The position numbers and the translations under genes were made by a program. Below, piece after piece: positions 8,263-17,244 of a stretch of 64,000 nt of DNA. Each line of letters starts with the position of its first letter. Positions within the stretch are counted from its first letter, which is position 1. The notes below the pieces were generated by a model. The model saw only the letters and a program-made list of their open reading frames with translations, was not told the origin of the DNA and did not search any database. The stretch is from Methylotuvimicrobium sp. KM2 (GTDB taxonomy: Bacteria; Pseudomonadota; Gammaproteobacteria; Methylococcales; Methylomonadaceae): positions 4,038,300 to 4,102,299 of the forward strand of contig NZ_CP150634.1 in NCBI RefSeq assembly GCF_038051925.1, given 5' to 3'.

Positions 8263-8463
8263 TTATTTACCGTATTTTTTACGGAATTTATCAACCCTTC
8301 CTGCGGTGTCGACTACTCGTTGTTTACCGGTATAAAAAGGATGGCATGCGGAGCATACCTCAACTTGAAGATCCTTACCCAATACGGACCCGGTTTCGAA
8401 GGTATTGCCGCAACCACAAGTGACTGTGATTTGTTTGTATTCTGGATGAATGTCTGGTTTCAT
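8263..8463 (-). CDS. rpmE: 50S ribosomal protein L31 (zinc-type)
   Basis: I place the start at ATG 8463, which has a GGAAG Shine-Dalgarno five bases upstream and gives the usual MKPDIHPEY opening and 66 residues; an in-frame TTG 12 bases further upstream is less likely. The zinc-binding Cys residues are present (CGCG near residue 16 and CSAC near residue 37), so this is the zinc-containing form, which in many bacteria is replaced under zinc shortage. The gene stands alone, as is common. It is a peripheral protein of the large subunit central protuberance. Confidence 0.93.
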   Translation of the reverse strand: MKPDIHPEYKQITVTCGCGNTFETGSVLGKDLQVEVCSACHPFYTGKQRVVDTAGRVDKFRKKYGK

Positions 8464-8648
8464 GTTTGCTTCCAAATTACCCGTTAATGGGCCACGTACT
8501 TATTAATGAACTGCGTATGATACTGTTTATATAAGTGAATCGCAATATCAATTTTTGGTCGATTCCTTATGGTGCTTGTTTCTTTCTCCACGCCGGGCGG
8601 GGTATTTAACACATACCGAATGTTTCGATTTACGTTAAATATTTCGGT

Positions 8649-8692
8649 TGTAATTATTCATACTCCCCTATCGTTCTCTCGCTCCAGCGTCA
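8649..8692 (+). repeat. remnant of the multi-hairpin repeat (left end only)
   Basis: GTAATTATTCATACTCCCCT and the following ATCGTTCTCTCGCTCCAGCG match the left end of the element at 46509-46653. The rest of that element is missing. The 641-bp gap 8464-9104 otherwise contains only the inverted repeat at 8890-8980 and no gene I can support. Confidence 0.5.
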
Positions 8693-8889
8693 CCGCCATT
8701 AAGTTAAACACCACAGAAATAAATAATGCTTGCATTCAGGCTCTACTGTGCATCAAAAGCTTGCCATCCATGGCACTGGATTCCGCCAATCCCTGGCGGA
8801 ATGACGCGTTATTTGCTTAAGTTGGCGCATATGGGTTGCGCCGGTCTCAGGAAGCTGGAGAGACTTTGAAAGTATTCAATATTACGAAA

Positions 8890-8980
8890 TAACCATGAAG
8901 AACACGAAGCCACACGAAAAATTAAATTTTTGATTTTATAGTCTTTTTCTTCATTATCTTCATGTTCTTCATGGTAAATA
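8890..8980. repeat. spaced inverted repeat of the ACCATGAAG family, copy 2
   Basis: Left arm TAACCATGAAGAACACGAAG, right arm CTTCATGTTCTTCATGGTAA, with about 50 bp of A/T-rich sequence between. The outermost bases (ACCATGAAGA against TCTTCATGGT) are shared with the pairs at 6336-6482 and 32677-32975. Confidence 0.6.
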
Positions 8981-9104
8981 AATTGTTTTATGATGTATTC
9001 ACCAATACTTTCACAGTCTCTGGAGCGTGGGAAATCTCGTATTCCGCTACGCTACATTCGGGCTACGTACTCCTCGTCCTGCTTAGAAAACCATCGCCAA
9101 ACGG

Positions 9105-10439
9105 CTAACTTCGCGCGTAGCGCCTCATTAACACCAGCACCAAAACGATTGCCGGCAATCCGACCGATGCGGAATAGATGAAAAACAATTCATAACCGTA
9201 ATGTTCGACCACTATCCCCGAGAAGCCGCCTAAAAGTTTCGCGGGCAGCGTCATCAGCGAACTGAATAAGGCGTATTGGGTCGCGGTATAGGCCTTACTG
9301 GTCATACCCGATAAGTAGGCTATGAACACCGAGGTCGCAATACCTCCGCTGAGATTATCGGCGCTGACGGCGCCGGCGAGCAAAACCAAGCTGGGCTCCG
9401 ATACGGCGAGCAGCACGAAAAGTAAATTGGTCGCGGCGGCCATCACCGCGCCGAGCAACAAAGGCTTCATGATGCCATAGCGGGCCACCAATACGCCGCC
9501 AAGCGAGGCGCCGGCGATGGTCATGAAAAACCCGAAAATCTTGCTGATGTCGGCAATTTCTTTTTTACTGAAGCCGATATCCAAATAAAACGGGTTCGCC
9601 ATCACGCCCATCGTGATGTCGCTCATTTTATAAGTCGCGATCAGCACCAGTATCATCAAGCCGAATTTGCCGTTCCGCGTAAAAAACTCGACGAACGGAC
9701 TTAACACCGCATCGGAAAACCAGGCGCCCAATCGAGCCAGCCAATTTCGGCGCTCCGAAACACCCAGAGCGGATTCCACTCTTCGCGCCAATTTCCGCGC
9801 TTCTTGATCTCCGTTAGCGAGCGGTTCGTCAATGATCAGCGTGGCCGCGACACCGACCAGCATGCAAGCCGCCATTAGTTGATAGGCAATCGCCCAATCG
9901 AAATACTCGGCCAGATAAAACGCGCCGGCCCCGGCCACCAGCAATGCAATCCGATAGCCGAGCACATACATCGCCGCCATCGCGCCTTGATATTCGACAA
10001 TGACCGCTTCGATTCGATAGGCATCGATGACGATATCTTGGGTCGAGGAACAAAACGCCACCCAAACGGCGAATATCGCTATCCATTGCAATTGCGATTC
10101 GACATCGGCGCTCGCCATGCCGACCAGGCCTGCGGCTATGCCCAATTGAGCCAGCAACATCCAGCTGCGCCGCTTGCCGAAACACTTGGTCAACCACGGC
10201 AGCGGCAGCGTGTCGACCACCGGCGCCCAAAATACCTTGATGGAGTATGTCACGCCAACCCAGCTGAAAAAACCGATGACGGACAATTCGACGCCGACAT
10301 CGCGAAGCCATGCCGACAGTGTCGAAAAAACCAATAGAAAGGGAAGACCGGCTGAAAAGCCGAGAAAAACCATACCCAGCACGCGGGGCCGGGTATAGAC
10401 AAGGAAGGCTTCGCGCCATCCGCTCTTAACAGCCATCAT
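9105..10439 (-). CDS. AmpG-family MFS permease (muropeptide transporter type)
   Basis: This 444-residue protein of the major facilitator superfamily has about 12 hydrophobic segments. The start of the core, RPRVLGMVFLGFSAGLPF, and the following LSAWLRDVGV are hallmarks of AmpG, which imports anhydromuropeptides from cell-wall turnover for recycling. A further typical segment is FWAPVVDTLPLPWL. I use ATG 10439; ATG 10436 and an upstream TTG at 10454 are alternatives, and no clear ribosome binding site decides. It is transcribed in the same direction as nhaD 55 bp upstream. Substrate is inferred from family only, since AmpG-like permeases also occur with other roles. Confidence 0.8.
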   Translation of the reverse strand: MMAVKSGWREAFLVYTRPRVLGMVFLGFSAGLPFLLVFSTLSAWLRDVGVELSVIGFFSWVGVTYSIKVFWAPVVDTLPLPWLTKCFGKRRSWMLLAQLGIAAGLVGMASADVESQLQWIAIFAVWVAFCSSTQDIVIDAYRIEAVIVEYQGAMAAMYVLGYRIALLVAGAGAFYLAEYFDWAIAYQLMAACMLVGVAATLIIDEPLANGDQEARKLARRVESALGVSERRNWLARLGAWFSDAVLSPFVEFFTRNGKFGLMILVLIATYKMSDITMGVMANPFYLDIGFSKKEIADISKIFGFFMTIAGASLGGVLVARYGIMKPLLLGAVMAAATNLLFVLLAVSEPSLVLLAGAVSADNLSGGIATSVFIAYLSGMTSKAYTATQYALFSSLMTLPAKLLGGFSGIVVEHYGYELFFIYSASVGLPAIVLVLVLMRRYARS

Positions 10440-10494
10440 GCCGGCAACCGGCAATCAAGCAGCGGAGCGTCAACGCGAAGCCGAAGCGCCATGT

Positions 10495-11853
10495 TTAGCC
10501 GTTCACCAAGTAGTGAGCGAAAATACTGGCCGCATAACCTGCAGCAATCGCCGGCGTCCATTTCAGATGACTGAAAAAAGTGTATTTATGATTCGACTGC
10601 CCCATCAAGGCTACACCCGCCGCCGAACCGATCGACAACATCGAGCCGCCGACACCGGCGGTCATCGTCACCAACAGCCACTGATACAGATCCATATCCA
10701 GCCCCATGTTCAATACCGCGAACATCACCGGAATGTTATCGACGATCGCGGACATCACGCCGACCAGTATGTTGGCCGAGGTAAATCCGAGTCCGTCGTA
10801 CATTGCCGCCGACATCAGCTCAAGATAGCCGATATAGCCCAAACCGCCTACCGCAAACACGACGCCGAAGAAAAAGAACAGAGTATCCCATTCGGCATCG
10901 CGCACTTTATTGAAGATATCGAATTCATAATCTTCATTGCTACGATAGAGCGTGGTGATATGAAAACCATAGAGCATCAAGATCGAAAGACCGAACATCA
11001 TGCCCATGAACGGCGGCAAATGCAGGAATTGTTTGAAGCTGACCGCCGAAACGATAGTCAATGCGAACAACACGCAAACCGTTACCGCGCCCGGTTTCAA
11101 TTCGATTGCCGCTTCGTGAACCGCTTCGGGCTGCTCATCGGGCACCGCGAAATGCATGAAGGCGGCCGGCACCAGATAATTAACTGCTGAAGGAATAAAT
11201 AATGCGAAAAAGTCGAAAAATTCCGCATAACCGGCTTGCCATACCATCAGTGTGGTGATGTCGCCAAACGGACAAAACGCGCCTCCGGCATTTGCCGCGA
11301 TCACCAGGTTAATCAAACCGATCGTGATAAATTTATCGTTTTTCTTGCCGACCGCCAATACGACCGCGCCGACCAACAAAGCCGAAGTCAGGTTATCGGC
11401 AACCGACGACAAGAAGAACGTGATGACGCCGGTTATCCAAAACAGCTTACGATAACTGAACTGTTTTCTGACCAACCAGGAACGAAGCGCTTCGAATACA
11501 TTACGCTCGGCCATCGCGTTGATATACGTCATAGCTACCAGCAAGAACAGCATCAAGGCCGCGTATTCTTTTAGGTTATGCTCGAAGGCTTCGTGCAATT
11601 CTTCGGTTGAAACGCCTTTCGAGGACGCCAAAACCGCCGCATGCGCCCAAATAATTCCCGCCGCAAAGATGACCGGCTTGGATTTTTTCAATCCGGTAAA
11701 CTCTTCGGCCATCACGAAACCGTAAGCGATGACGAAAATTAATACCGTATAGATACCTCGCTCGGTACCGGTTAGATTTAGGTTTTCAAACCCGCCCGCC
11801 AGCGCCAGCTCCGGCAAACACAAAGCCAGCATCACAAATATAAGCCGCAACAA
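10495..11853 (-). CDS. nhaD: NhaD-type Na+/H+ antiporter
   Basis: This 452-residue inner-membrane antiporter of the ion transporter superfamily has 11-13 hydrophobic segments and an N-terminal signal-like helix ending ELALAGG. Conserved family stretches include VADNLTSALL, ANAGGAFCPFGDITT and DNIPVMFAVL, the last two carrying the polar residues thought to line the ion path. The start appears to be TTG 11853, eight bases after an AGGGGG ribosome binding site; ATG 11832 is the alternative. NhaD exports sodium in exchange for protons and is common in halotolerant and alkaliphilic gammaproteobacteria, which may say something about habitat. A good promoter precedes it. Confidence 0.92.
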   Translation of the reverse strand: MLRLIFVMLALCLPELALAGGFENLNLTGTERGIYTVLIFVIAYGFVMAEEFTGLKKSKPVIFAAGIIWAHAAVLASSKGVSTEELHEAFEHNLKEYAALMLFLLVAMTYINAMAERNVFEALRSWLVRKQFSYRKLFWITGVITFFLSSVADNLTSALLVGAVVLAVGKKNDKFITIGLINLVIAANAGGAFCPFGDITTLMVWQAGYAEFFDFFALFIPSAVNYLVPAAFMHFAVPDEQPEAVHEAAIELKPGAVTVCVLFALTIVSAVSFKQFLHLPPFMGMMFGLSILMLYGFHITTLYRSNEDYEFDIFNKVRDAEWDTLFFFFGVVFAVGGLGYIGYLELMSAAMYDGLGFTSANILVGVMSAIVDNIPVMFAVLNMGLDMDLYQWLLVTMTAGVGGSMLSIGSAAGVALMGQSNHKYTFFSHLKWTPAIAAGYAASIFAHYLVNG

Positions 11854-11914
11854 AAGAACCCCCTGATTTAGTAAATTATTGGAAAAACGAACATTAAAAT
11901 TTTTAAAGCGGGAT

Positions 11915-11942
11915 ATTATAACCGCATAATAAACTTTGTCAT
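11915..11942 (-). promoter_or_regulatory. sigma-70-type promoter for nhaD
   Basis: On the minus strand ATGACA and a perfect TATAAT are separated by 16 bp, with a predicted transcription start about 55 bases before the nhaD ribosome binding site. Five of six -35 bases match consensus. Confidence 0.6.
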
Positions 11943-11973
11943 TTTATCCGTGTCGGTATAATATTGCCGGTTT

Positions 11974-12122
11974 GTAATTATTCACCCCTCCCCCTATTGT
12001 CCCCACGTTTCAGCGTGGGAACGAAGACCGAGACGCTCTAGCGTCTCGTACCGCTGGAGCGGTACTCAGGCATTCCCACGCAGAGCGTGGGAACGATAAT
12101 TACCGGGGAGCTGAATAGTTAC
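11974..12122 (+). repeat. multi-hairpin dispersed repeat, copy 1
   Basis: This is a 149-bp non-coding element made of consecutive palindromes: CCCACG ... CGTGGG, GAGACGCTCTAGCGTCTC, TACCGCTGGAGCGGTA and CCCACGCAGAGCGTGGG. The outer ends form an imperfect inverted repeat, GTAATTATTCA against TGAATAGTTAC. Copies lie at 46509-46653 (same strand) and 39301-39424 (opposite strand). It ends 54 bp before the sulfite reductase start, so it may lie in that leader. Confidence 0.8.
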
Positions 12123-12176
12123 GCCGGTTCACTTATTCGCCCTCCTAGGGCGCTTTTCCAACAGCTCATCCTCACT

Positions 12177-13829
12177 ATGTACCAATACACTCAAGACGAT
12201 CAAACGCTCATTGATGAACGTGTCGCCCAATTCAGAGGCCAAACCGAACGCTTCCTGAAGGGAGAACTCGACGGCGATCAATTCCGCGCGCTTCGCTTAA
12301 TGAATGGCTTGTACATTCAAACTCACGCGCCGATGCTGCGCGTGGCCGGCCCTTACGGCCTGCTGTCGTCCAGGCAATTGCGCAAATTGGCCGAAATCGC
12401 CCGTAAATACGACAAGGGCTATTGTCATTTTACGACGCGCCAAAATATTCAATACAATTGGCCCAAGCTCGAGGAAGTTCCCGACATTCTCGCGGAACTG
12501 GCCGAGGTTCAAATGCATGCGATTCAAACCAGCGGCAACTGCATGCGCAATACGACGACCGACCCTTTGTCCGGCGTGTGTAAGGATGAGATCGAAGACC
12601 CGCGCCCCTACTGCGAAATCATTCGCCAATGGACTACGTTGCACCCCGAATTCGCGTTTTTGCCTCGCAAGTTCAAGATCGCGGTCAGCGGCGCGCTGCA
12701 CGACCGGGCCGCGACGCAATTTCATGATATCGGCCTGCATTTGGTCAAAAACGATGCCGGCGAAGTCGGTTTTAAAGTTTTCGTCGGCGGCGGCCTAGGC
12801 CGCACGCCGGTCATCGGGCAAGTCATTCGTCCGTTTCTGGAAAAAAAGCATCTACTGTCTTATCTGGAAGCCATCGTCCGCATTTACAATCTGTTCGGGC
12901 GCCGCGACAATAAATACAAAGCCAGAATCAAAATTTTGGTTAAAGAAGAAGGCCTCGAAAAGATCACCGAATTGGTCGAGCAAGAATGGCAGTTGAACAA
13001 AGATAGTCTCGAATTGAGCGACGAGCGTATAGAATCCATTAAAGCCCAATTCGCGCCGCCGGCTTACGAAACCGGCGCCGACCTTGACGGCAGTTTCAAT
13101 GAGCGACTTCAAGAAAGCCCGGCCTTTGCAACTTGGGTTCAACAGAATACGGCCGATCACCGCGTGCCCGGTTATCGTGCGGCCTTCATTTCTCTGAAAG
13201 CACCCGACGCCCCTCCCGGCGACATTACCGATACGCAATTGGACTTGGTCGCCGATTTGGCCGACCGCCTCAGTTTCGGCGAAGTCCGCAGCACTCATAG
13301 GCAAAATTTGGTTTTGACCGATGTCAAGCAGGCAGATTTGTTCACCTTATGGCAGGAGCTCGACGCCGCCAAGTTAGCCACGCCGAATATCGGCTCTGCA
13401 ACCGACATCATCTGCTGTCCGGGACTCGATTTTTGCTCGCTGGCCAACGCAGGTTCCATCGGCATTACCCGCGAAATCAATCAGGCCCTGGACGATCTCG
13501 ATTACCTGCACGATCTCGGCGATATCAAGATCAACATCTCAGGCTGCATGAACGGCTGCGCGCATCAAAGCGTCGGCCATATCGGGATTCTCGGCGTCGA
13601 TAAAAAAGGCGAGGAATGGTATCAGATCACGCTGGGAGGTTCGTCCGAAAACGAAGCCGCGATCGGCGATAGACTGGGACCCGCGGTTGCCAAGGACCAA
13701 ATCACGCGGGCCATACAAGACATTCTCGATGTTTACATCAAGCAAAGACAAGAAGACGAGTCTTTCTTAAATACCGTTAAACGCGTCGGCATTACGCCCT
13801 TTAAAGAGCAAGTTTATGCAAATCATTAA
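12177..13829 (+). CDS. cysI: sulfite reductase hemoprotein subunit (nitrite/sulfite reductase family)
   Basis: I take ATG 12177 (MYQYTQDDQ) as the start, giving 550 residues; the open frame further upstream runs through repeat DNA. The enzyme has two ferredoxin-like half-domains and two siroheme/4Fe-4S domains. The cluster and siroheme ligands are C414-x5-C420 and C457-x3-C461 (GCMNGCAH), and the substrate-channel basic residues occur around TTRQNIQ and STHRQNL. It reduces sulfite to sulfide in cysteine synthesis, probably with ferredoxin or a flavoprotein as donor since no CysJ gene is adjacent. The DUF934 gene overlaps its 3' end by 14 bp. Assimilatory nitrite reduction is less likely given the DUF934 partner. 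Confidence 0.85.
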   Translation: MYQYTQDDQTLIDERVAQFRGQTERFLKGELDGDQFRALRLMNGLYIQTHAPMLRVAGPYGLLSSRQLRKLAEIARKYDKGYCHFTTRQNIQYNWPKLEEVPDILAELAEVQMHAIQTSGNCMRNTTTDPLSGVCKDEIEDPRPYCEIIRQWTTLHPEFAFLPRKFKIAVSGALHDRAATQFHDIGLHLVKNDAGEVGFKVFVGGGLGRTPVIGQVIRPFLEKKHLLSYLEAIVRIYNLFGRRDNKYKARIKILVKEEGLEKITELVEQEWQLNKDSLELSDERIESIKAQFAPPAYETGADLDGSFNERLQESPAFATWVQQNTADHRVPGYRAAFISLKAPDAPPGDITDTQLDLVADLADRLSFGEVRSTHRQNLVLTDVKQADLFTLWQELDAAKLATPNIGSATDIICCPGLDFCSLANAGSIGITREINQALDDLDYLHDLGDIKINISGCMNGCAHQSVGHIGILGVDKKGEEWYQITLGGSSENEAAIGDRLGPAVAKDQITRAIQDILDVYIKQRQEDESFLNTVKRVGITPFKEQVYANH

Positions 13830-14271
13830 AGATAAAAAAATCACCGAAGACAATTGGCAATTTGTCGCCGATGATCAAGACATCCCTCAAACCGGCGATA
13901 TTACCGTTTCCGCGTCTCGTTGGTTGAACGATAAAGACTTCCTGACTCGGCGCGGCGGACAAACCGGTATCAGAATCCGTACGACCGACCAGCTTGAAGA
14001 CATTGCCGTCGATCTAGCCGGAATGCCTTTGGTCGAATTGGACATCGCGATGTTCGGCGACGGGCGCTCGTTCAGCCAAGCTTGGTTGCTGCGCAACCGC
14101 TATGATTACCGGGGCGAAGTTCGCGCGGTCGGCAATTACCTGATCGATCAGATATTTTATCTGCACAGAACCGGCGTCGACGCCTTTCAATTGGATGAAA
14201 GCAGAAAGCCGGAAGACGCGCTGGCCGCATTGAACGATTTTTCGGTGGCTTATCAGCCGTCGGTGAATTAG
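13816..14271 (+). CDS. DUF934 family protein associated with sulfite reduction
   Basis: This 151-residue soluble protein has the DUF934 signature region RSFSQAWLLR and LRNRYDYRGEVRAVG, followed by a Gln/Arg-containing C-terminus. It overlaps the sulfite reductase reading frame by 14 bp and must be co-translated with it. DUF934 proteins are regularly encoded next to CysI, and in many proteobacteria also next to cysH; no cysH follows here. The molecular role is not established; a part in sulfite reduction is inferred from this conserved pairing. Confidence 0.85.
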   Translation: MQIIKDKKITEDNWQFVADDQDIPQTGDITVSASRWLNDKDFLTRRGGQTGIRIRTTDQLEDIAVDLAGMPLVELDIAMFGDGRSFSQAWLLRNRYDYRGEVRAVGNYLIDQIFYLHRTGVDAFQLDESRKPEDALAALNDFSVAYQPSVN

Positions 14272-14291
14272 CCGCTTCTCAGCTCTTATGC

Positions 14292-14326
14292 CGTAATTAT
14301 TCCCCCCTATCGTTCCCACGCTCCAG
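14292..14326 (+). repeat. remnant of the multi-hairpin repeat joined to the REP/BIME-like element
   Basis: GTAATTATTCCCCCCTATCG and the following TTCCCACGCTCCAG are the left end of the multi-hairpin element (compare 46509). It breaks off exactly where the next repeat begins, so one element may have inserted into or replaced the other. Confidence 0.55.
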
Positions 14327-14328
14327 CT

Positions 14329-14533
14329 CTCGCCGTTATACACAAGTATCGGTAAACTTGCTAAACAGAGGTCATCGTATACCTGGAAACGGTGCTGTTT
14401 GATAAATCTGCGGATATTGAACATCAGTGGCTTTCCCTCACCTAGCGTTAGGTGAGGGACGACGAAGGCGTCGCTCCCACAAGGGGGCGGATGCTCTGTG
14501 GGAGCGATCCCCAGATCGCGATTTCGAAGTCGG
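14329..14533 (+). repeat. REP/BIME-like dispersed repeat, copy 2
   Basis: It matches 501-703 over the first 105 bp and over the TCGCTCCCACA ... TGTGGGAGCGA hairpin. In this copy the CCTCACCTAGCGTTAGGTGAGG palindrome (14436-14457) lies before the hairpin and the TCGCGATTTCGAAG module after it; in copy 1 the order is the reverse. Confidence 0.75.
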
Positions 14534-14624
14534 GAACGTTGGGCGACAAAAAATGGTATCGAAGCCTCATTAGCTAAAGTTGAAAACAGTAATTTTTGAC
14601 TTATGTATAACGATGAGCACGGAG

Positions 14625-14725
14625 CGGGTTATTCAACCTGCTCCGAACGTTTCGATTTGCTTCAACCATTTCAGCTTGCTTCAGCCACGGGTGAAGCGTT
14701 TAGGATATAACTACAAAGCCCGTCT
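14625..14725 (+). repeat. dispersed repeat containing AACGTTTCGATTTGCTT
   Basis: This stretch downstream of sucD matches 45148-45228: both carry GGTTATT, then GAACGTTTCGATTTGCTT, then a run ending in ACAAA(G)CC(C/T)CGTC. It sits 3' of a convergent gene pair in one case and 3' of moaE in the other. No hairpin with a T-run was found. Confidence 0.5.
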
Positions 14726-14743
14726 TGCCAGAGGCTCCTTTTA

Positions 14744-15613
14744 TTAGCCGCAGACTTTTTTCATGACTTCGCCGATCTCGGTGGGCGAGCTGACCATTTC
14801 TACGCCGGCCGCTTTCATCGCGGTAATTTTGCTTGCCGCCGTACCTTTACCGCCGGTCACGATCGCTCCGGCATGACCCATGCGCTTGCCGGGCGGCGCG
14901 GTTTGTCCGGCGATATAACCGACCACCGGTTTCGTGACATGCGCCTTGATATATTCGGCCGCTTCCTCTTCCTCGCTACCGCCGATTTCACCAACCATGA
15001 CGATGCCGTGCGTTTGCTCATCGGCCTGAAAACGGCTGATCACGTCGATGAAATTCATGCCGTGAATCGGATCGCCGCCGATGCCGACGCAAGTGCTTTG
15101 CCCCAAGCCTTCGCGCGTCGTTTGATGCACCGCCTCGTAAGTCAATGTCCCTGATCGCGACACGATACCGATCTTGCCGGGCTGATGAATAAAACCCGGC
15201 ATGATGCCGATTTTACATTCGCCCGGCGTGATGATGCCGGGACAATTAGGGCCGATCAATACCGTATCGGAACCGGCCATCGCGGCCTTGACGCGCAGCA
15301 TGTGCAATACCGGAATGCCTTCGGTGATACAGACGATCACTTTGATGCCGGCATCGAAGGCTTCCAATATCGCATCGGCCGCATAGAAAGGCGGCACATA
15401 AATCACCGTAGCTTCAGCCTGCGTTCTTTGCACGGCCTGTTCGACCGTATCGAACACCGGTAAATCGCAATGAGTCTCGCCGCCGCGCCCGGGCGTTACG
15501 CCGCCGACCAACTGCGTGCCGTATTCGAGCGTTTGCAACGAATGGAAAGTGCCTTGTTTACCGGTAAAGCCCTGACAGATGACTTTCGTCGCTTTGTTCA
15601 CCAAAATGCTCAT
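14744..15613 (-). CDS. sucD: succinyl-CoA synthetase alpha subunit
   Basis: This 289-residue TCA-cycle subunit carries the CoA-binding Rossmann domain (GFTGKQGTFH near the N-terminus, QTLEYGTQLVGGV after it) and the ligase domain with the phosphorylated His in GHAGAIV near residue 248. The active enzyme with SucC makes succinate and a nucleoside triphosphate from succinyl-CoA. Its ATG overlaps the SucC stop codon by four bases. Length and motifs are normal. Confidence 0.97.
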   Translation of the reverse strand: MSILVNKATKVICQGFTGKQGTFHSLQTLEYGTQLVGGVTPGRGGETHCDLPVFDTVEQAVQRTQAEATVIYVPPFYAADAILEAFDAGIKVIVCITEGIPVLHMLRVKAAMAGSDTVLIGPNCPGIITPGECKIGIMPGFIHQPGKIGIVSRSGTLTYEAVHQTTREGLGQSTCVGIGGDPIHGMNFIDVISRFQADEQTHGIVMVGEIGGSEEEEAAEYIKAHVTKPVVGYIAGQTAPPGKRMGHAGAIVTGGKGTAASKITAMKAAGVEMVSSPTEIGEVMKKVCG

Positions 15614-16776
15614 ACACCCTCCGCCAGTGCAACTACTTGTTCGGCAGCCTTTGCTAAGTCATCCGCCGCCACTAAATTCAATCCCGACTCCCGCAATAAT
15701 GTACGCCCCGCTTCGGCATTCGTGCCTTCGAGCCGAACCACGACCGGAACCTTAACACTAACCTCCTTGACTGCGGCCAAAATGCCTTCGGCGATCACGT
15801 CGCACTTGACGATGCCGCCGAAAATGTTGACCAGCACGGCCTTGACGTTCGGGTCGGCCAGGATCAATTTAAACGCTTCGGCGACTTTTTCGGTATTCGT
15901 TCCGCCGCCGACATCAAGGAAATTAGCAGGACTCCCGCCTTTCAACTTCACCAAGTCCATCGTCGCCATCGCAAGGCCCGCGCCGTTGACCATGCAACCA
16001 ATGCTGCCGTCCAAGGTGATGTAATTAAGCCCGAACTGCTGCGCCTTATGTTCCTTTTCGTCCTCCTGTCCCGGATCGCGCATCGCGGTAATGTCCGGAT
16101 GCACGGCGACCGCGTTGTCGTCGAAATTGATCTTTGCATCGACCGCGATCAATTCGCCCGAGTCCGTCGTCACAAGCGGGTTGATTTCGATCTGGCCGGC
16201 GTCTTTTTCGAGTAACAGCTTATAGATACCAGCCATGATTTTTTCGAGACTCTTGAATTGCGTAGACTCAAGTCCGAACGCAAATGCGACTTTGCGGCAT
16301 TGATAAGGCTGAAGCCCAGCAGCCGGGTCGACTTGAAACGAAATGATGCGGTCCGGCGTTTTTTCCGCAACTTCTTCGATATCCATGCCGCCGGCCGCCG
16401 ATGCGATAAAAATTACGCGTTCGCTGCCCCTGTCAACCAATGCGCTCAAATAAAACTCGCGATCGATTCGTCCGGCCTTTTCGACATAGAGCGTCTCGAC
16501 CGGCAAGCCTTCGGCTCCGGTTTGCTGCGTCACTAAGCGCGTACCCAACAATTTACGACTGAATTCGGTAATCTCGTCTAAACTTTTTGCGATATGTACG
16601 CCGCCTGCCTTGCCACGCCCGCCTGCATGAACTTGCGCCTTCACGACCCAGGCATTGCCGCCGAGTTCGCGCGCGACTTGTTCGGCATGCCCCGCCGTTT
16701 CAGCCGGACTGCCTTCCGGCACGGGAATGCCATAGAGTTTGAACAACTGTTTAGCCTGGTATTCATGGATGTTCAT
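15610..16776 (-). CDS. sucC: succinyl-CoA synthetase beta subunit
   Basis: This 388-residue subunit has an N-terminal ATP-grasp domain (MNIHEYQAKQLF, KAQVHAGGRGKAGGV) and a C-terminal CoA-ligase domain (LVNIFGGIVKCDVIA). It binds the nucleotide and succinate, while the phosphohistidine is in SucD, translated from the same message with a 4-bp overlap. The pair stands apart from other TCA-cycle genes, as in several methanotrophs, where in Escherichia coli it follows sucAB. Confidence 0.97.
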   Translation of the reverse strand: MNIHEYQAKQLFKLYGIPVPEGSPAETAGHAEQVARELGGNAWVVKAQVHAGGRGKAGGVHIAKSLDEITEFSRKLLGTRLVTQQTGAEGLPVETLYVEKAGRIDREFYLSALVDRGSERVIFIASAAGGMDIEEVAEKTPDRIISFQVDPAAGLQPYQCRKVAFAFGLESTQFKSLEKIMAGIYKLLLEKDAGQIEINPLVTTDSGELIAVDAKINFDDNAVAVHPDITAMRDPGQEDEKEHKAQQFGLNYITLDGSIGCMVNGAGLAMATMDLVKLKGGSPANFLDVGGGTNTEKVAEAFKLILADPNVKAVLVNIFGGIVKCDVIAEGILAAVKEVSVKVPVVVRLEGTNAEAGRTLLRESGLNLVAADDLAKAAEQVVALAEGV

Positions 16777-16990
16777 CGTTATTTTCCGGTGGTTATAAAA
16801 TTACCTGATATCTTGCTTACATTTCGATCCAATTTGAAAATATAGCTTTCCGAATTAGACCGGTAAACAGACTCCCGTATTTATCTTGCTTTCGACTCGA
16901 ACCTTTTTACTGTGAAATTTTGTAAATTTGGACTCTTTATCTAATTTTTCGACATACGGCGCTCTACAGAGCAAATGCCGGTTCCGAAGA

Positions 16991-17150
16991 AGGTGCGGTT
17001 GCTCGATCGACAGGCGCGGCGGCAAGGATAGCCGCCGTCGAGCCTACATGGACGTATTCACCCAGCCCCTAAATTCCATAGCCCATCGGTCATGGTTAAT
17101 AGTCTTACTAATTTAGGGGCTGGGTCCTGTCGAGCGAGTGACCGCACCCT
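16991..17150. repeat. long nested palindrome, GGTGCGGT-armed copy
   Basis: Outer arms GGTGCGGTTGCTCGATCGAC (16992) and the complementary GTCGAGCGAGTGACCGCACC at the right end enclose GGCGGC-GCCGCC and CCCAGCCCCTAAAT-ATTTAGGGGCTGGG hairpins and the word AGCCTACATGGACGTATTC. The copy at 43213-43311 has the same plan with different, still complementary arms. The rest of the gap 16777-17244 shows nothing else. Confidence 0.7.
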
Positions 17151-17244
17151 CCGCCACGCCTCGAACTGTCATTTGCCGGGGCGATGACCGGGCCTTCATG
17201 AATGTTACTGTAGGTTTATTTTAACCAAGCCGCAATAAAACACC

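Noticed and set aside
8569..8820. 83-codon open frame
   Set aside because: It covers a repeat remnant and has no recognisable motif, ribosome binding site or conserved neighbour.
10438..11190. 250-codon open frame on the plus strand
   Set aside because: It lies wholly opposite nhaD and is a by-product of that gene's codon use, rich in His, Arg and Gln.
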